Assembly: GCA_947044405.1 (NCBI GenBank)
Contig: CAMRHE010000321.1
Location: 434,001-498,000, forward strand
DNA length: 64,000 nt
Reading direction: 5' to 3'
From: Leptodactylus fallax
Lineage: Eukaryota; Chordata; Amphibia; Anura; Leptodactylidae
In this document: in pieces, positions 21,599-31,192 of the stretch
How the letters are laid out: each line of letters opens with the position of its first letter
How positions within the stretch are numbered: the stretch's first letter is position 1
Made by a program: the position numbers and the translations under genes
Notes under the pieces: generated by a model
What the model was told of the DNA's origin: nothing
Databases searched by the model: none
Seen by the model: only the letters and a program-made list of their open reading frames with translations

Positions 21599-21942
21599 AT
21601 TATTATACTGTGGGGTCTTTTCAGACCCCAGAGTATAATGATCGGAGACCCAGGGAAGGATAGAAACATAAAAAAACAACGTTGCTTACCCGTTCCTCGC
21701 TCCGGTGCATGCCCGTGCGCTACTCCGGCCTTCTTCACTGTTAGACCAGGCCGCGTCACATGATCCGGCCGGCGTCGCGACGCAAAATGACGTCCGCTGA
21801 CGTCTGCGACGTCACCAAACAGGCCCGAAGCCTGGAGAAGCGTAGGACAGGTAAGCACATAGTTTTTTATGTTCGCTCACCTCCCCTGGGCCGCCGATTA
21901 TTATACTCCGGGGTCTGAAAAGACCCCCGAGTATAATGATAG
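21599..21942. repeat. Fold-back core module (copy 1)
   Basis: A hairpin (TTATACTGTGGGGTCT, 4-nt loop, AGACCCCAGAGTATAA) is followed by a left arm (CCCAGGGAAGG, AACATAAAAAAAC, GCTTACC), a GC-rich centre with GACGTC sites (21788-21820), a right arm (GGACAG|GTAAGCACATAG, TATGTTCGCTCACCTCCC) and a second hairpin (21896-21942). The two arms pair over about 60 bp with mismatches. A donor-like GT lies at 21851 on the plus strand, and a mirror GTAAGC on the minus strand near 21687. Confidence 0.8.
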
Positions 21943-22111
21943 CAGAGATTGTGGGGTTCTCCCGCGGCCTCACATATCGTATATACCGTATGTTCTGTTC
22001 GGGAACATACGTCTTACTTTCGGGGGGATGCCTTATATTAGGCAATTCTCCGAAACCTCTCCTATGCCTTACTTTCGGGGGGTGTCTTATTTTCGGGGAA
22101 ACACGGTAGCA

Positions 22112-22480
22112 TTTAAAGGGAATGTGTCACCAGAAAATGATCTATTTTTGTAAAGCTTATTTTTTAGGTTTTAACATTAAACACATTTTTTAAATAATTG
22201 ACTATACTATTTTAAAAAATAAACTATAATTTACAATTTCCCTTCTGGCTACTAAGCCTAATAATAGACTGACACTAGATGATCTCACAGCTTGTCTAAA
22301 CCCTTCCCTGCACATAGCATGTCTAGAAAACTCTCCATTAGACCTCTACTCTATTGCAGCCTACAGCCATGACAGTGCTGTAAAGCATATCAGTCAATGG
22401 TGCTAACATAAGATGGCAGTTCCCATAATCATGTACAGAAAAACACTTATTGAAAAAAAAATAACAAAAAAACAAAAAAG
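22112..22480. other. Dispersed repeat start, no gene
   Basis: 22112 onwards begins TTTAAAGGGAATGTGTCACC, the terminal motif of a common inverted-repeat family. The end near 37355-37372 (TGGTGACAGTTTCTCTTTAA) looks like its opposite terminus elsewhere. No matching end found here. Confidence 0.4.
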
Positions 22481-22499
22481 GAATTAAATTAAAATTGAA

Positions 22500-22726
22500 T
22501 TGAAGTTGGAAAAATGGGAGGGGAAAAATAAGGGGAAAAGGGGGGTGGTGGGAAAAAAAAAGGTGGGGGGGAGGGGGGGTGTTGTCCCCTGCGGGGTTTT
22601 TTCGTGGTGGAAAAAATTTTTAGTTAAGGGGAGGGGGGGAGTGGTGGGGTTTTTTGTTGTTGTGGGGTGGCGGTGGGGGGGGGGGGGGGGGGGTGGTGGG
22701 GGGGGGGGGGGGGGGGGGGGTGTGGT

Positions 22727-22757
<31 letters not shown>

Positions 22758-22806
22758 GGGGCGGGGGGTTGGTACCGGGGGTGGGGGGGGGGGGGGGGGA
22801 GGGGGC
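22500..22806. repeat. Extreme G-rich low-complexity tract
   Basis: About 300 bp made almost only of G with isolated T, plus short A runs at its left edge. The longest runs are about 20-25 G. The right edge grades into GGTGGTGATTGTTCCCCCGGGGG, which aligns with GGTGGTAGTAGTAG-TTTCCCCCCGGGG at 56891-56920, so a real G/T triplet repeat probably seeded it. Much of the tract may be a sequencing or consensus artefact. Glycine-rich and proline-rich frames here are not genes. Confidence 0.8.
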
Positions 22807-23715
22807 TGCACAAATGTTGGTGGTGATTGTTCCCCCGGGGGCTTCCCCTCCCCATACTGTGCCGACTGGTGGTGTTTGGGGGGCCCTGATGTTGTCGGTG
22901 CAGAGTCAGACACAGAAATGGTTGTAAAGTTGAACTTTTACTTCCATCGGTGTGGAGGCACAAATGCTTAAACAGTTTCTTCAATACAAAACAATGGGGT
23001 ACGCCTGGTGACACAGCAAAGTCCTGGGGTGCAGAGTAGACTTGATGAAAGGTGTTCCTAGCCCCTTATACTTCAGTGTTACAGCCCTAAGGTGCATCTG
23101 GGTTCCTATTTGGCTCATAGGAGGATGCCCACCATGATACTAGTACATAATATTCCCCACTCACGTTATGTGGTCCTGATAGCTCAGAGTTTCGGGGTGC
23201 AATAGTCAGGGTGGCAAGATATTCCACAGGTCTGGCCTTGGCCCCTGGATCCTGTGATACTGGCTATGGAGCACGTGTTCCAGAATGTTCTCTCCACAGT
23301 CTCAGGCTGACAAGATAATGATGCTTGACTTCCTTCAGAGCGATGGCTAGGCAGACAGGGGACAGGATCTTCTGAATAGCTGGAGTATGTCAGCTCTCCA
23401 ATCTTCCTGGGCCTGTCTAGGACTTGAGATTCCTGCACTAAACTCACTGCTTTCTTCACAGGACATCACACTTATCTCCTCACCTCCTCCTCCTAACACT
23501 CCACACTTCTAACTCCTCACACGCAGGACCTTCCTGCAGGGGTGTTACCATGGGGACCCAGTGATCAGCTGACTCCTCCCCTTTTCCCAGGCGATGTCCT
23601 CCCATTGGACATTTGGTTACTATTCAATCCTATGGGAGGTGTAATGCAGGTGTGAGGCTCACTAGGTGGCGCTGTGTTGTGTGAGACTCAGGACCCCCTG
23701 CTATGTCACACAGGC
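22807..23715 (-). mobile_element. LTR-like non-coding element, copy 1 (unclassified)
   Basis: 22820-22990 resembles 56900-57030: CCCCGGGGG/TGCTTCC, GGGCCCTGATG, then a T-rich AACTTTTACTTCC / AGTTTTTATTGC that on the minus strand would be a poly(A) signal. That suggests the end of an LTR-type or similar element on the minus strand. No pol motifs and no paired LTRs are visible. The body (TCACTAGGTGGCGC near 23659) is unassigned. Confidence 0.3.
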
Positions 23716-24592
23716 TATGAAGCAACAGGAAACAATACAATGCACAGAGATCACCCTCAGCCCAGCCATAGCCAGCTCTGGGATGCCACAGTATCCTGCA
23801 GCACATATGGTCCCATAAATGTTATGGAGACTATCACATCGGCAGATGGGGCAGTAAGTTGTTCCACAGCAAAGGAAGGATTGAAACACTTACCACAAGG
23901 CCTCTGTACTCCAAGCCAACCGTTGTTGGAGTGTTGGATACCAAACAGAATCTGAATTAATCCCTAGAGACCATATGGTTCCAGCCCGTAGCAGTCCAGG
24001 TTTTTCGTTCACAGCACCGCTGCAAAGGAAGGTGGTTGGCTGTCAGTGCAGAACCCTGAATGGACACTGAAACGCCAAATTTCCTTCTGCTAAGCATCTG
24101 AAAATGGTTCGGGCAGAGACAGGGGTGTGTAATGAAGGAGCCACTTATGGATGATGAACAAGGAAACTGTGGGAGATGCTTGTATTTGTTAGTGAATCAA
24201 ACAATTCTCTATACTAGTGGCCGGTTTGTGCTGCCTGGAGCCTGTTTGCCCTAACACCTCCTAGGTTTTTAGGGCAAACAGCTAGGTCAGAATGGTCTAG
24301 ATAGTGGGAAGTTCCTAAAATCGAGCATCCTGCTTCTCTCACCAATGATGTGCCCCCTCTCAAAGTCTGTCCACTGGGAAACAGTCAACGATCTCTAACT
24401 AAGACGTACACTACCCAATAGTAGCCCCTGAGAGGTTTTTTTTTTTCAGAGCAACAGGGAAAGCACTTGTATGCCTTCTTGTGGAAAAACCCAGTGTCTA
24501 ATTGGGCAACATCTGTAATCATTTACATATCTGCTAAGTTTTGCAGTAACCAGTGTGTTTTGTTTTTTTTCATATGAAGAATAAAAAAATCT
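23716..24592. other. No gene seen
   Basis: Moderate-GC sequence without recognised motifs. 24236-24290 contains a small inverted pair (GTTTGCCCTAACACC / TTTAGGGCAAACAG). Confidence 0.4.
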
Positions 24593-25485
24593 GCAAGGAG
24601 AAATTAAAAAAGGATTCCAACAACTCTGGCTCCCAGACATAAGACCTGGAAAGAGGCGAAACCTAGACCCATTGGTCCGTGGCCCATGCGAGACGTGGCA
24701 CCACCACAAAACAAAGCTAGCTCCATTCCCCTCCCCTATCTTACCGGCAAATCTAGCCCCAGTCGTACTCCACTCCACCAAAAACCACCTCAAAGACACA
24801 AGAGACCCCCCGAGAGCGCCTCAAGAAAACTTTTGGCACAAATTTAGCCATTTACGGCTCAAAGACCTGATAGCGCAGAAGCTCCCAATTACCCCACAAA
24901 ACCTACAACATCTAGCCCCGGAGACCCGTTTCAACTTTCTCCATCATGCACAATTGTGCACGATGATAACAGAAATAAATAAGATATCTCCCATAGACAG
25001 GCCGCTCACACACTTCAGAAAAATTTTAACGTCAAATTTGACATTACCCAGGAAGATTTCATCGTGCAAAACTGCTCTCTCCACCACCCCAGAGACCATG
25101 AAGCTGACCTTGAAACCACCTCTCTTACTAGCCTGGGAAAAAGAAATGGACTTGGTGATCCCAGAAGAAGATGTCCCAGAAATTCTTAGACACTTTCATG
25201 GCATCTCCACCTGCGTCAGACTACAAGAGTCACACTATAAAATATTAACCAGGTGGTATAGGACACCAGACTGGCTCTACAGACACAATCTTACGGATTC
25301 AAACCTGTGCTGGAGATGCCAAAAACTCCCAGGAACCATGCTCCACATATGGTGGACTTGTGAGAACATTCAACACTACTGGAAAGAGGTCGAAAACTCT
25401 ATTGTACAAATAACCAAGGCACCCTCTCTCTCACCCCGGATAGGGTACTTCTAGAAAGACAGCAGCAAACCGGCCCTCGCACAAG
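24593..25485 (+). pseudogene. L1-type LINE ORF2, C-terminal segment, part 1
   Basis: 5'-truncated. It reads QLWLPDIRPGKRRNLDPLV, then a long open frame with the L1 ORF2 C-terminal landmarks LTRWYRTPDWLYR, NLCWRCQKLPGTMLHIWWTC and IQHYWKEVENSI (the Cys-rich tail). A one-base frameshift lies near 25425; the downstream frame reads LLERQQQTG up to the hAT insertion at 25486. The catalytic endonuclease and RT domains are not present. L1 assignment rests on the tail motif CWRC...H.WW.C; a Tx1-group L1 is equally possible. Confidence 0.85.
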
Positions 25486-25679
25486 CAGGGCCGGTTTTAG
25501 ACAAAGTGGGGCCCTGGGCAAAATTAAAAGCGGGGCCACAAATGCTGATATGCAAACAACACCATCGTCTTGCAGTGGCTGCCCCTATAATAATACGCCT
25601 CCTTTCAGCCAACAAAAAAGTAATAACAAGCCCCATTTTAACACACAATTCAAATGAGCACCTTTGTACCACCTAATAG

Positions 25680-26150
25680 ATTTTTGCACCCAGTCATCAG
25701 TTATTATAGCGCCTCCTTATAAATAATAGTCTCTGCTTATAAATAATATTACACCTTTATCAGTAATAGCTCCCTTATAAATGATAAATAGTGCCCTGTA
25801 TCAGTAATATTCCCCCTTATCAGTAACCCCGTAAAAATAATACTGCTCCCTTATAAATAATAGCCCCCTCATAAATAATAGTTACCCTTATAAATAATAG
25901 TCCCCATTATCACTAATAGCCCCCTTTATAAATAAGCCCCACTTAACAATTATACCCCCCTTATAAAAAGTTCCCCTCTTATAAATAATAGCTCCCCCTT
26001 ATAATGGATGCCTTATATATAATAGCTCCCCCTTATAAATAATAGCCCATCTTATAAATAATAGTTCCCCCTTATAATAGCCCCCTCATACTTAAGTTTC
26101 CCAATTATATATAGTAACCCATCCTTATATATAATAGTTCTCCATTATAC
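25680..26150. repeat. TTATAAATAATAG minisatellite
   Basis: About 20-bp units, CCCCTTATAAATAATAG with drift, repeated through the block. The same array occurs at 51610-51955. Confidence 0.85.
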
Positions 26151-26454
26151 AGTGTCGGACTGAGGGGCCTTAGGCCCACCAGAGGATCTTGTTCTGGGGC
26201 CCCACCCAACAGCTTCCTGCTAATAGCCTACACCCCGGCTCCTTCACCGAAGTCTTACATATGTGCTCACTATCTGGTGTTACTGAGTATGTTCCCAGTA
26301 TGGTCAGCCCCTATAGTACTGTGCAGGCCCCAATAACTCCATGGCCAATTCATGCACAGTACTGTATGGGGAATGACATGGCTATGGAGCACTACATGTA
26401 TATGCAAGATTATAGTGAGGGAGCTGTGATGTAGACATAGCACACAGGGCTACC

Positions 26455-27860
26455 AGCAGGAATTGTGAGCCCCCCCACAGTATAATGCGCCACATGGTAT
26501 ATAATGCTCCACAGTATAAAATGCTCTCCTGAGCCCTCCAGTTTCCCCACATGGTATATAATGCTCCACAGTGGCCCCACACAGTATAAAATGCTCCCCT
26601 GAGCCCCCCATAGTGGCCCCACATGGTATGTAAGGCTCCACACAGTATAATACTCCACAGTGGCCCACACAGTATACTACCCCTTAGTAGCCCTAGACAG
26701 TGCTATATGCTCCCCCGCAGCTCCACACAATATAATATGCTCCATACAGTATAATATGCACCCCACAATGCCCCCCAGTATAATGCTCTACAATGGCCCC
26801 ACAGAGTATCATATGCTCCCGAAAAGCCCCACACAATATAATACACTCCACAGTGGCCCCACACAGTATAACAGGCTCCCCACACTGTCCCTTCCCCCAG
26901 TATAAAGCTCCCCAGAGGGCCCCCGCTAGTGTAATGCTCCACAGTGCCCCCTCCTGTATTTTGCTCCACATTGGCCCCACGCAATATATTATGCTCCCCA
27001 GAGCATCCCCCCAGTATAATGATCCACAGTAGGCCCCACGCAGTATAATATGCTCCCCAGAGGGCCCCCTAGTATAATGCTCATTAGTTCCCCCCGAATA
27101 ATGCCCCACAGTGGCGCCACACAATATAATATGCTCTGCTGATGGCCCCCCCAGAATAATGCTCCACAGTGACCCCAGTCAGTATAACATGCTCCAGAAT
27201 TGGCCTCCACACAGTATAATACACTGCCCAGAGAGGTTTCCTCAGTATAATACTCCACAGCGGCCCAAAACAGTATAATATGCTCTCCAGAGCCCTCCCC
27301 AGTATAATGCTCCACAGTGGCCCCGCACAGTATAATATACTGGGGGGCCCCTCTGGAGAGCATATTATACTGTGTGGGGAAACCGTGGAGCATTATACTG
27401 GGGGGGCTCTGGAGAGCATATTATACTGTGTGGGGCCACTATGGAGCATTATACTGGGGAGGGGGCCCTCTGGAGAACATGTTATATTCTGTGGGGCCTC
27501 TATGGAGTATTATAAAGTGGGGGGGCTCTGGAGAGCATGTTATATTCTGTGGGGCCACTTTGGAGCATTATACTGGGGGGCCACTCTGGAGAGCATATTA
27601 TACTGTGTGGGGCCAATGTGGAGCATTATACTGGGGGGCCCCTCTGGAGAGCATAATGCTCCAAAGTGGCCCCACATAATATAACATTATCTCCAGAGCC
27701 CCCCCCCACATTATAATTTTCCACAGAGGCCCCACAGAATTTAACATGCTATCCAGAGGGCCCCTTCCCCAGTATAATGCTCCACAGTGGCCCCACACAG
27801 TATAATATGCTATCCAGAGGGGCCCCCCAGTATAATGCTCCACAGGGGCCCTACAGTGGT
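26455..27860. repeat. About 30-bp minisatellite with an internal inverted block
   Basis: The unit is about CAGTATAATATGCTCC-ACAGTGGCCCCACA. Orientation flips at about 27350 and flips back at about 27655, making a fold-back of about 305 bp. Many frames run through it because the unit is close to a multiple of three, but they are repeat artefacts. Confidence 0.88.
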
Positions 27861-28245
27861 ATTATTATATTATATTCTGGGGTCTCTTCAGACCCCAGAG
27901 TATAATAATCGAAGGCCCGGGGGAGGTGAGGGAAAATAACAAACAGTTGTACTCACCTTGTCGTACCTCTCCTGGGCCTCCTCGCGCTGCTCCGCTATCC
28001 CCGCCGGCGCTGGCTTCTTCTTCTCTGCGGCTGACGTCACGCGTTGTGGACGTCACTGCTGAGGCCTGTGATTGGGCCTCAGCGACTACGTGAGGCACGC
28101 TGTCAGCACGCCCCACGTGATCGCTACGTCTGAGGCCTGGCCTCAGCGGTGATGTCCGGAACGCCAGAAGATGACGTCGGACGCAAGGACAGGTGAGTAA
28201 AAATGTTTGTTATTTTTACTCACCACGGAAAGGGGCCCTGCGGTC
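27855..28245. repeat. Fold-back core module (copy 2)
   Basis: Hairpin TATTCTGGGGTCT / AGACCCCAGAGTATAA (27865-27905). Left arm GGAGGTGAGGGAAAATAACAA and ACTCACCT; GC-rich centre with TGACGTCA at about 28030, GACGTCAC and GATGACGTCGG; right arm GGACAG|GTGAGTAAAAATG (GT at 28193), GTTATTTTTACTCACC. The mirror donor on the minus strand is near 27950. The centre itself is partly palindromic (GAGGCCTGTGATTGGGCCTC). Confidence 0.8.
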
Positions 28246-28351
28246 CCTTTCTGTTATTGATTTGTCCGGGCCTGACTCCGGGATCCGGAGTCATCAGGTT
28301 CCGGATCCCGGGGGCCCCTTTGGGGACGGGGCCCTGGGCCCTGCGCACAAG

Positions 28352-28915
28352 AGACTTGACCCTAACAGCACATCTCATAGAGGCGGCGAAGTCCTTGATC
28401 TCCCTGTTCTGGCTCCAGAGGACATCCCCCTCATTACAACTATGGATAGAAAAAGTCCATCGGATAGCGAGATTCAAGGAACTCATCAGTTGGAAGAAAA
28501 GGAGACACGACCGATATCAGAGAGTGTGGTCCCCCTGGTGGGACTTTACCAAATAAATTCCCCCCCCCCCAACCAAACCTCATGCCAAATTTTCTATAAT
28601 CCCAAAATATGCTACCACTATCCCACAACACAAAACAGCATGCAAAATATCACCCCCCACCTTCTAACCTGATAATTAGGAAAACTTCGCTATCCAGCGG
28701 ATTGTTCTAAACCATCCACCTTTACTCAACTAGGACTGAACATTACGAAAACGGAAATTGTGAGACCACCACATGATATCTCCAAACCATAAAAACTGGA
28801 TATGTATAATTGTAAGACCTTATGTACCTCTTTTTGAAGAACATGTTTTATATATGTATACCTTTTGAATTGTAAAATTGTAAAATTCAATAAAAAGAGA
28901 ATTATTAAAAAAAAA
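28352..28915 (+). pseudogene. L1 ORF2 C-terminus and 3' UTR, part 2
   Basis: This continues part 1 after the hAT insertion. Removing the insert plus one 8-bp duplication keeps the frame open across the joint (TGPRT then RDLTLTAHLIEAAKSLI). It continues with FWLQRTSPSLQLWIEKV, RIARFKELISWKK and RVWSPWWDFTK, then TAA at 28554-28556, the usual end of L1 ORF2. A 3' UTR of about 350 bp ends in an A-rich tail (about 28890-28915). Confidence 0.88.
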
Positions 28916-29007
28916 TAAAATAAATTATGTATTTCACTACTTGGTTTTTACAGGTGAAACACATTTATTTAACATGTTTTACCTGTAAAAAATACTGGTC
29001 AGAAGCA

Positions 29008-29171
29008 TTTTTTAGGCTGGCATTTTCCGTATAGGTTAAATAGTAGCAGAAAGTTTGCAGTGGAAAACTCTGTGGACTTTCTGTGAAAAACGCTGTGGAA
29101 AAAACAATTCCGCGACGGTCTTTTCTGCAGCATTTTTTGGCTGCGACTTGCTACGTGGGCCTTAGTCTTAA
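29008..29171. repeat. A-type MITE fragment (3' part)
   Basis: GGCATTTTCCGTATAGG to GCTACGTGGGCCTTAGTC. Confidence 0.65.
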
Positions 29172-29278
29172 AATGGGGTTTTGGTGCAATTTTTACTAAA
29201 CTCTACTAGACCGTCTGAATACAACCTAACACAGTTGGATAGTTTTTACTAATGCAAAGGCCAATAAAAAGCGGTGTA

Positions 29279-29655
29279 AAGCTAAGACCCCATGTAGTGA
29301 AATGGAGCAAAAAAATGCCACGGAAAAAAAAGCAGCATAAAAGCAACACGTTTTTTTCACAGCGTTTTTATATGCATTTTCGCTGAGTTTTTCTTTGTGG
29401 ACTTTCTGCTGATATTATAACTATAGAGAGAACGCTAGCGTTTCTGCAGGTATAATTGACATGCTGGGATTTGCAAAAAAGCAGGCATTTTTGAAAATGC
29501 AGCTTTTCCTCAGCCGTTTTTTTTTTTTTGCAACGTGTGGATGGGATTAGCCAGAATCCCATTCAATCTGCAGGTACTGTAAAACGCAACGTTTTTTGCC
29601 GCAGTGTTTCCATAGAGGCAAAAACGCTACATTTTCATAACATGGGGCTTCAGCA
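29279..29655. repeat. A-type MITE, left half of an A-B composite
   Basis: It starts AAAGCTAAGACCCCATGTAG and ends ACATGGGGCTTCAGC. It is joined directly to a B-type element without spacer. Confidence 0.75.
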
Positions 29656-29902
29656 GCTGAGGCCTCACGTTGCAGAAATGCAGCTTTTTTTTGTTGCAGA
29701 TTTTACTGCAGTTTTTTTAGCCCAACATAGGAAGCTGCAAAAGGAATGAGAAGCTACAAAATGAATTTGAAATCTAGAGGAAGTTCTTATACTTCTCCCT
29801 TCTGCTCAATCCACTTCTTGATTTGGCTCAAAAAAACGCAGCAAAATATGCAATAAAAAAAGCAGCTTTTCTGCAACTTGGGGCCTTAGCCTAAAGGTGC
29901 CA
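29656..29902. repeat. B-type MITE, right half of an A-B composite
   Basis: It starts TGAGGCCTCACGTTGCAG and ends CAACTTGGGGCCTTAGCC, then TAAA. Confidence 0.75.
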
Positions 29903-30570
29903 TGCACACAACTGTATGCTTTGTCATTGTGCTTGCCGTATTATCACATGCCTACGTATGAGGCTCTGAGCTCGGGGCAAAACTCAGGACAGTTCCTATA
30001 CCTAATCAAGGCTCGTCTATATGTTTATGGTTGTGTACATGTAGATTTAGGATGCTGGCAGTTGTGGCAATGACCCTTCCTTTTAATATAAAAGAGAGTT
30101 CCAATGTTAGCACTCATCCCTCCTGGGCAAAGGAAGTTACGATAATCTTGTAATGACCAGAACGTGATGTATGAGGGTTTGGCGCTGCAGTCTCCTGATA
30201 AGTTTTGCTGTGAGCAGTAGTTCCACATTGCTGTGCAATATAAAGATGGTTGGACTTAGTTTATGTGGCTATTATGTGCACATCGCACAGGTCAGTGGCA
30301 AAAAAAGGCTTGAAAAGGTCTCTTGTGGAATGAAATTTTGCACTTTTGGGGTAATAATAAGGCTAATAAAGTAGTCTTTTTGAATACATTAGAGTACTGT
30401 CATTTTATCTATTTTTTTTATTTATTCCTTTGCTGATATTGGCATTTATATTCATTGGCTTAATAAATTATGAAGTCCATTCATTCATTTTATATTCCTG
30501 TATTAATAATAGGATTACTGTTTTTTAACATTCCAAGAGTTCGGGGATAATTTTTATTCAATTACATCTT
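29903..30570. other. No gene seen; unique AT-rich DNA
   Basis: No recognisable coding or structural RNA signal. Confidence 0.5.
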
Positions 30571-30571
30571 T

Positions 30572-30688
30572 TAGGCTAAGGCCCCATGTAGCGAGCCGCA
30601 GCCAAAAGGCGATACAGGAAAAACCGCGTTGGAAAAGCATCATGGTTTTTCCCACAGCACTTACGCTACGTGGGGCCCCGGCCTTAAA
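30572..30688. repeat. Internally deleted A-type MITE (about 115 bp)
   Basis: Both ends are kept: GGCTAAGGCCCCATGTAGCG and CGCTACGTGGGGCCCCGGCC. The middle is almost entirely lost. The right flank is TTAA, the left TTTA. Confidence 0.7.
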
Positions 30689-31026
30689 GTTAGACTAGAT
30701 GGTCTAAAGGAACAACAGAGTTATTATCCAGCATTAGCCATTATGATAAATGTGGGCCATTTTAAGACTGTTTAGTTTTAGATTTCACTGTCTATTAGTG
30801 CATATGTTTTTGTAGAAATTTTTAGCTTTTGTAGGCTTCAGCCGTAAGCATTTCTAGTGGATTTTGGAGTTCTTGGAGAAAAAAAGATTTTTAATTTCTC
30901 TGTGAACAAAGTCTACAATTCTGTTTTTGCTTCCTTGTACAACAAATATAAGCCTTGTCTTGTCTAACAGTCAATGATCTGTAACCAAGAGGTATACTAT
31001 TTAAAAGTAATGTACCCAGCCACACA
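30689..31026. other. No gene seen
   Basis: 30690-30760 resembles the GATAAATGTGGGCC-type repeat; the rest is unremarkable. Confidence 0.4.
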
Positions 31027-31192
31027 TAGGAAAAGAATAAAGATGGCCGCCGAGCATGCGCAGAGCAGCTCGTGTAGGAATAGAATAAAGATGGCCGCCA
31101 AGCACGCACAGCTCTGCGCATGCTCGGCGGCCATCTTTACACGAGCGGCTCTGCGCATGCTCGGTGGCCATCTTTATTCTTTTCCTACACGA
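31027..31192. repeat. Palindromic cluster of AAGATGGCCGCC and GCATGCGCAG motifs
   Basis: Two direct copies (31036-31076 and 31082-31115) of AATAAAGATGGCCGCC plus GAGCATGCGCAGAGC are followed by two inverted copies (31112-31140 and 31146-31186). AAGATGGC(C/G)GCC is close to the YY1 consensus and GCATGCGC is half of an NRF1 site. The whole block folds into a long stem. Regulatory meaning is inferred. Confidence 0.75.

Larger units (their letters stand above)
21036..22106. mobile_element. TA-flanked inverted-repeat element with CCCCGAAAATAAGAC ends and a fold-back core
   Basis: TA (21034-21035) then CCCTGTTTCCCCGAAAATAAG on the left; the right end is CTTATTTTCGGGGAAACACGG then TA (22107-22108). 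Subterminal GTCTTAT / ATAAGAC repeats occur at both sides. Inside are a 31-bp minisatellite (21413-21595), a hairpin (21599-21643) and a fold-back CpG-rich core (21634-21942) shared with hAT-type elements elsewhere in the window. There is no transposase, so it depends on another element. Confidence 0.75.
25486..28343. mobile_element. Non-autonomous hAT element with CAGGGCCGG ends (copy 1)
   Basis: 2858 bp, with an exact 8-bp duplication CGCACAAG at 25478-25485 and 28344-28351, the hAT hallmark. The left end is CAGGGCCGGTTTTAGACAAAG. The right end ends GGGGCCCTGGGCCCTG, with about 30 bp lost compared with copy 2 (51396-54230). The interior has a TTATAAATAATAG minisatellite (25680-26150), a nested CAGTGTCGGACTG end (26152), a 30-bp minisatellite with an inverted block (26455-27860) and the fold-back core (27855-28245). 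There is no transposase. It interrupts L1 ORF2. Confidence 0.92.

Noticed and set aside
22484..23014. Proline-rich or glycine-rich open frames in the G tract
   Set aside because: They exist only because the DNA is nearly pure G on one strand; all frames of both strands look alike.
26382..27843. Long repetitive open frames on both strands in the minisatellite (also 41510-42049, 47746-48256, 52079-53587)
   Set aside because: The tandem unit keeps several frames open at once; the same peptide repeats appear in sense and antisense frames, with no gene context.
27865..28116. Open frame in the CpG core with RREEEA-type acidic/basic peptide
   Set aside because: It follows the palindromic core and changes frame between copies (compare 53729-53962); no protein family features. 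A first-exon role is considered under the splice-donor finding instead.
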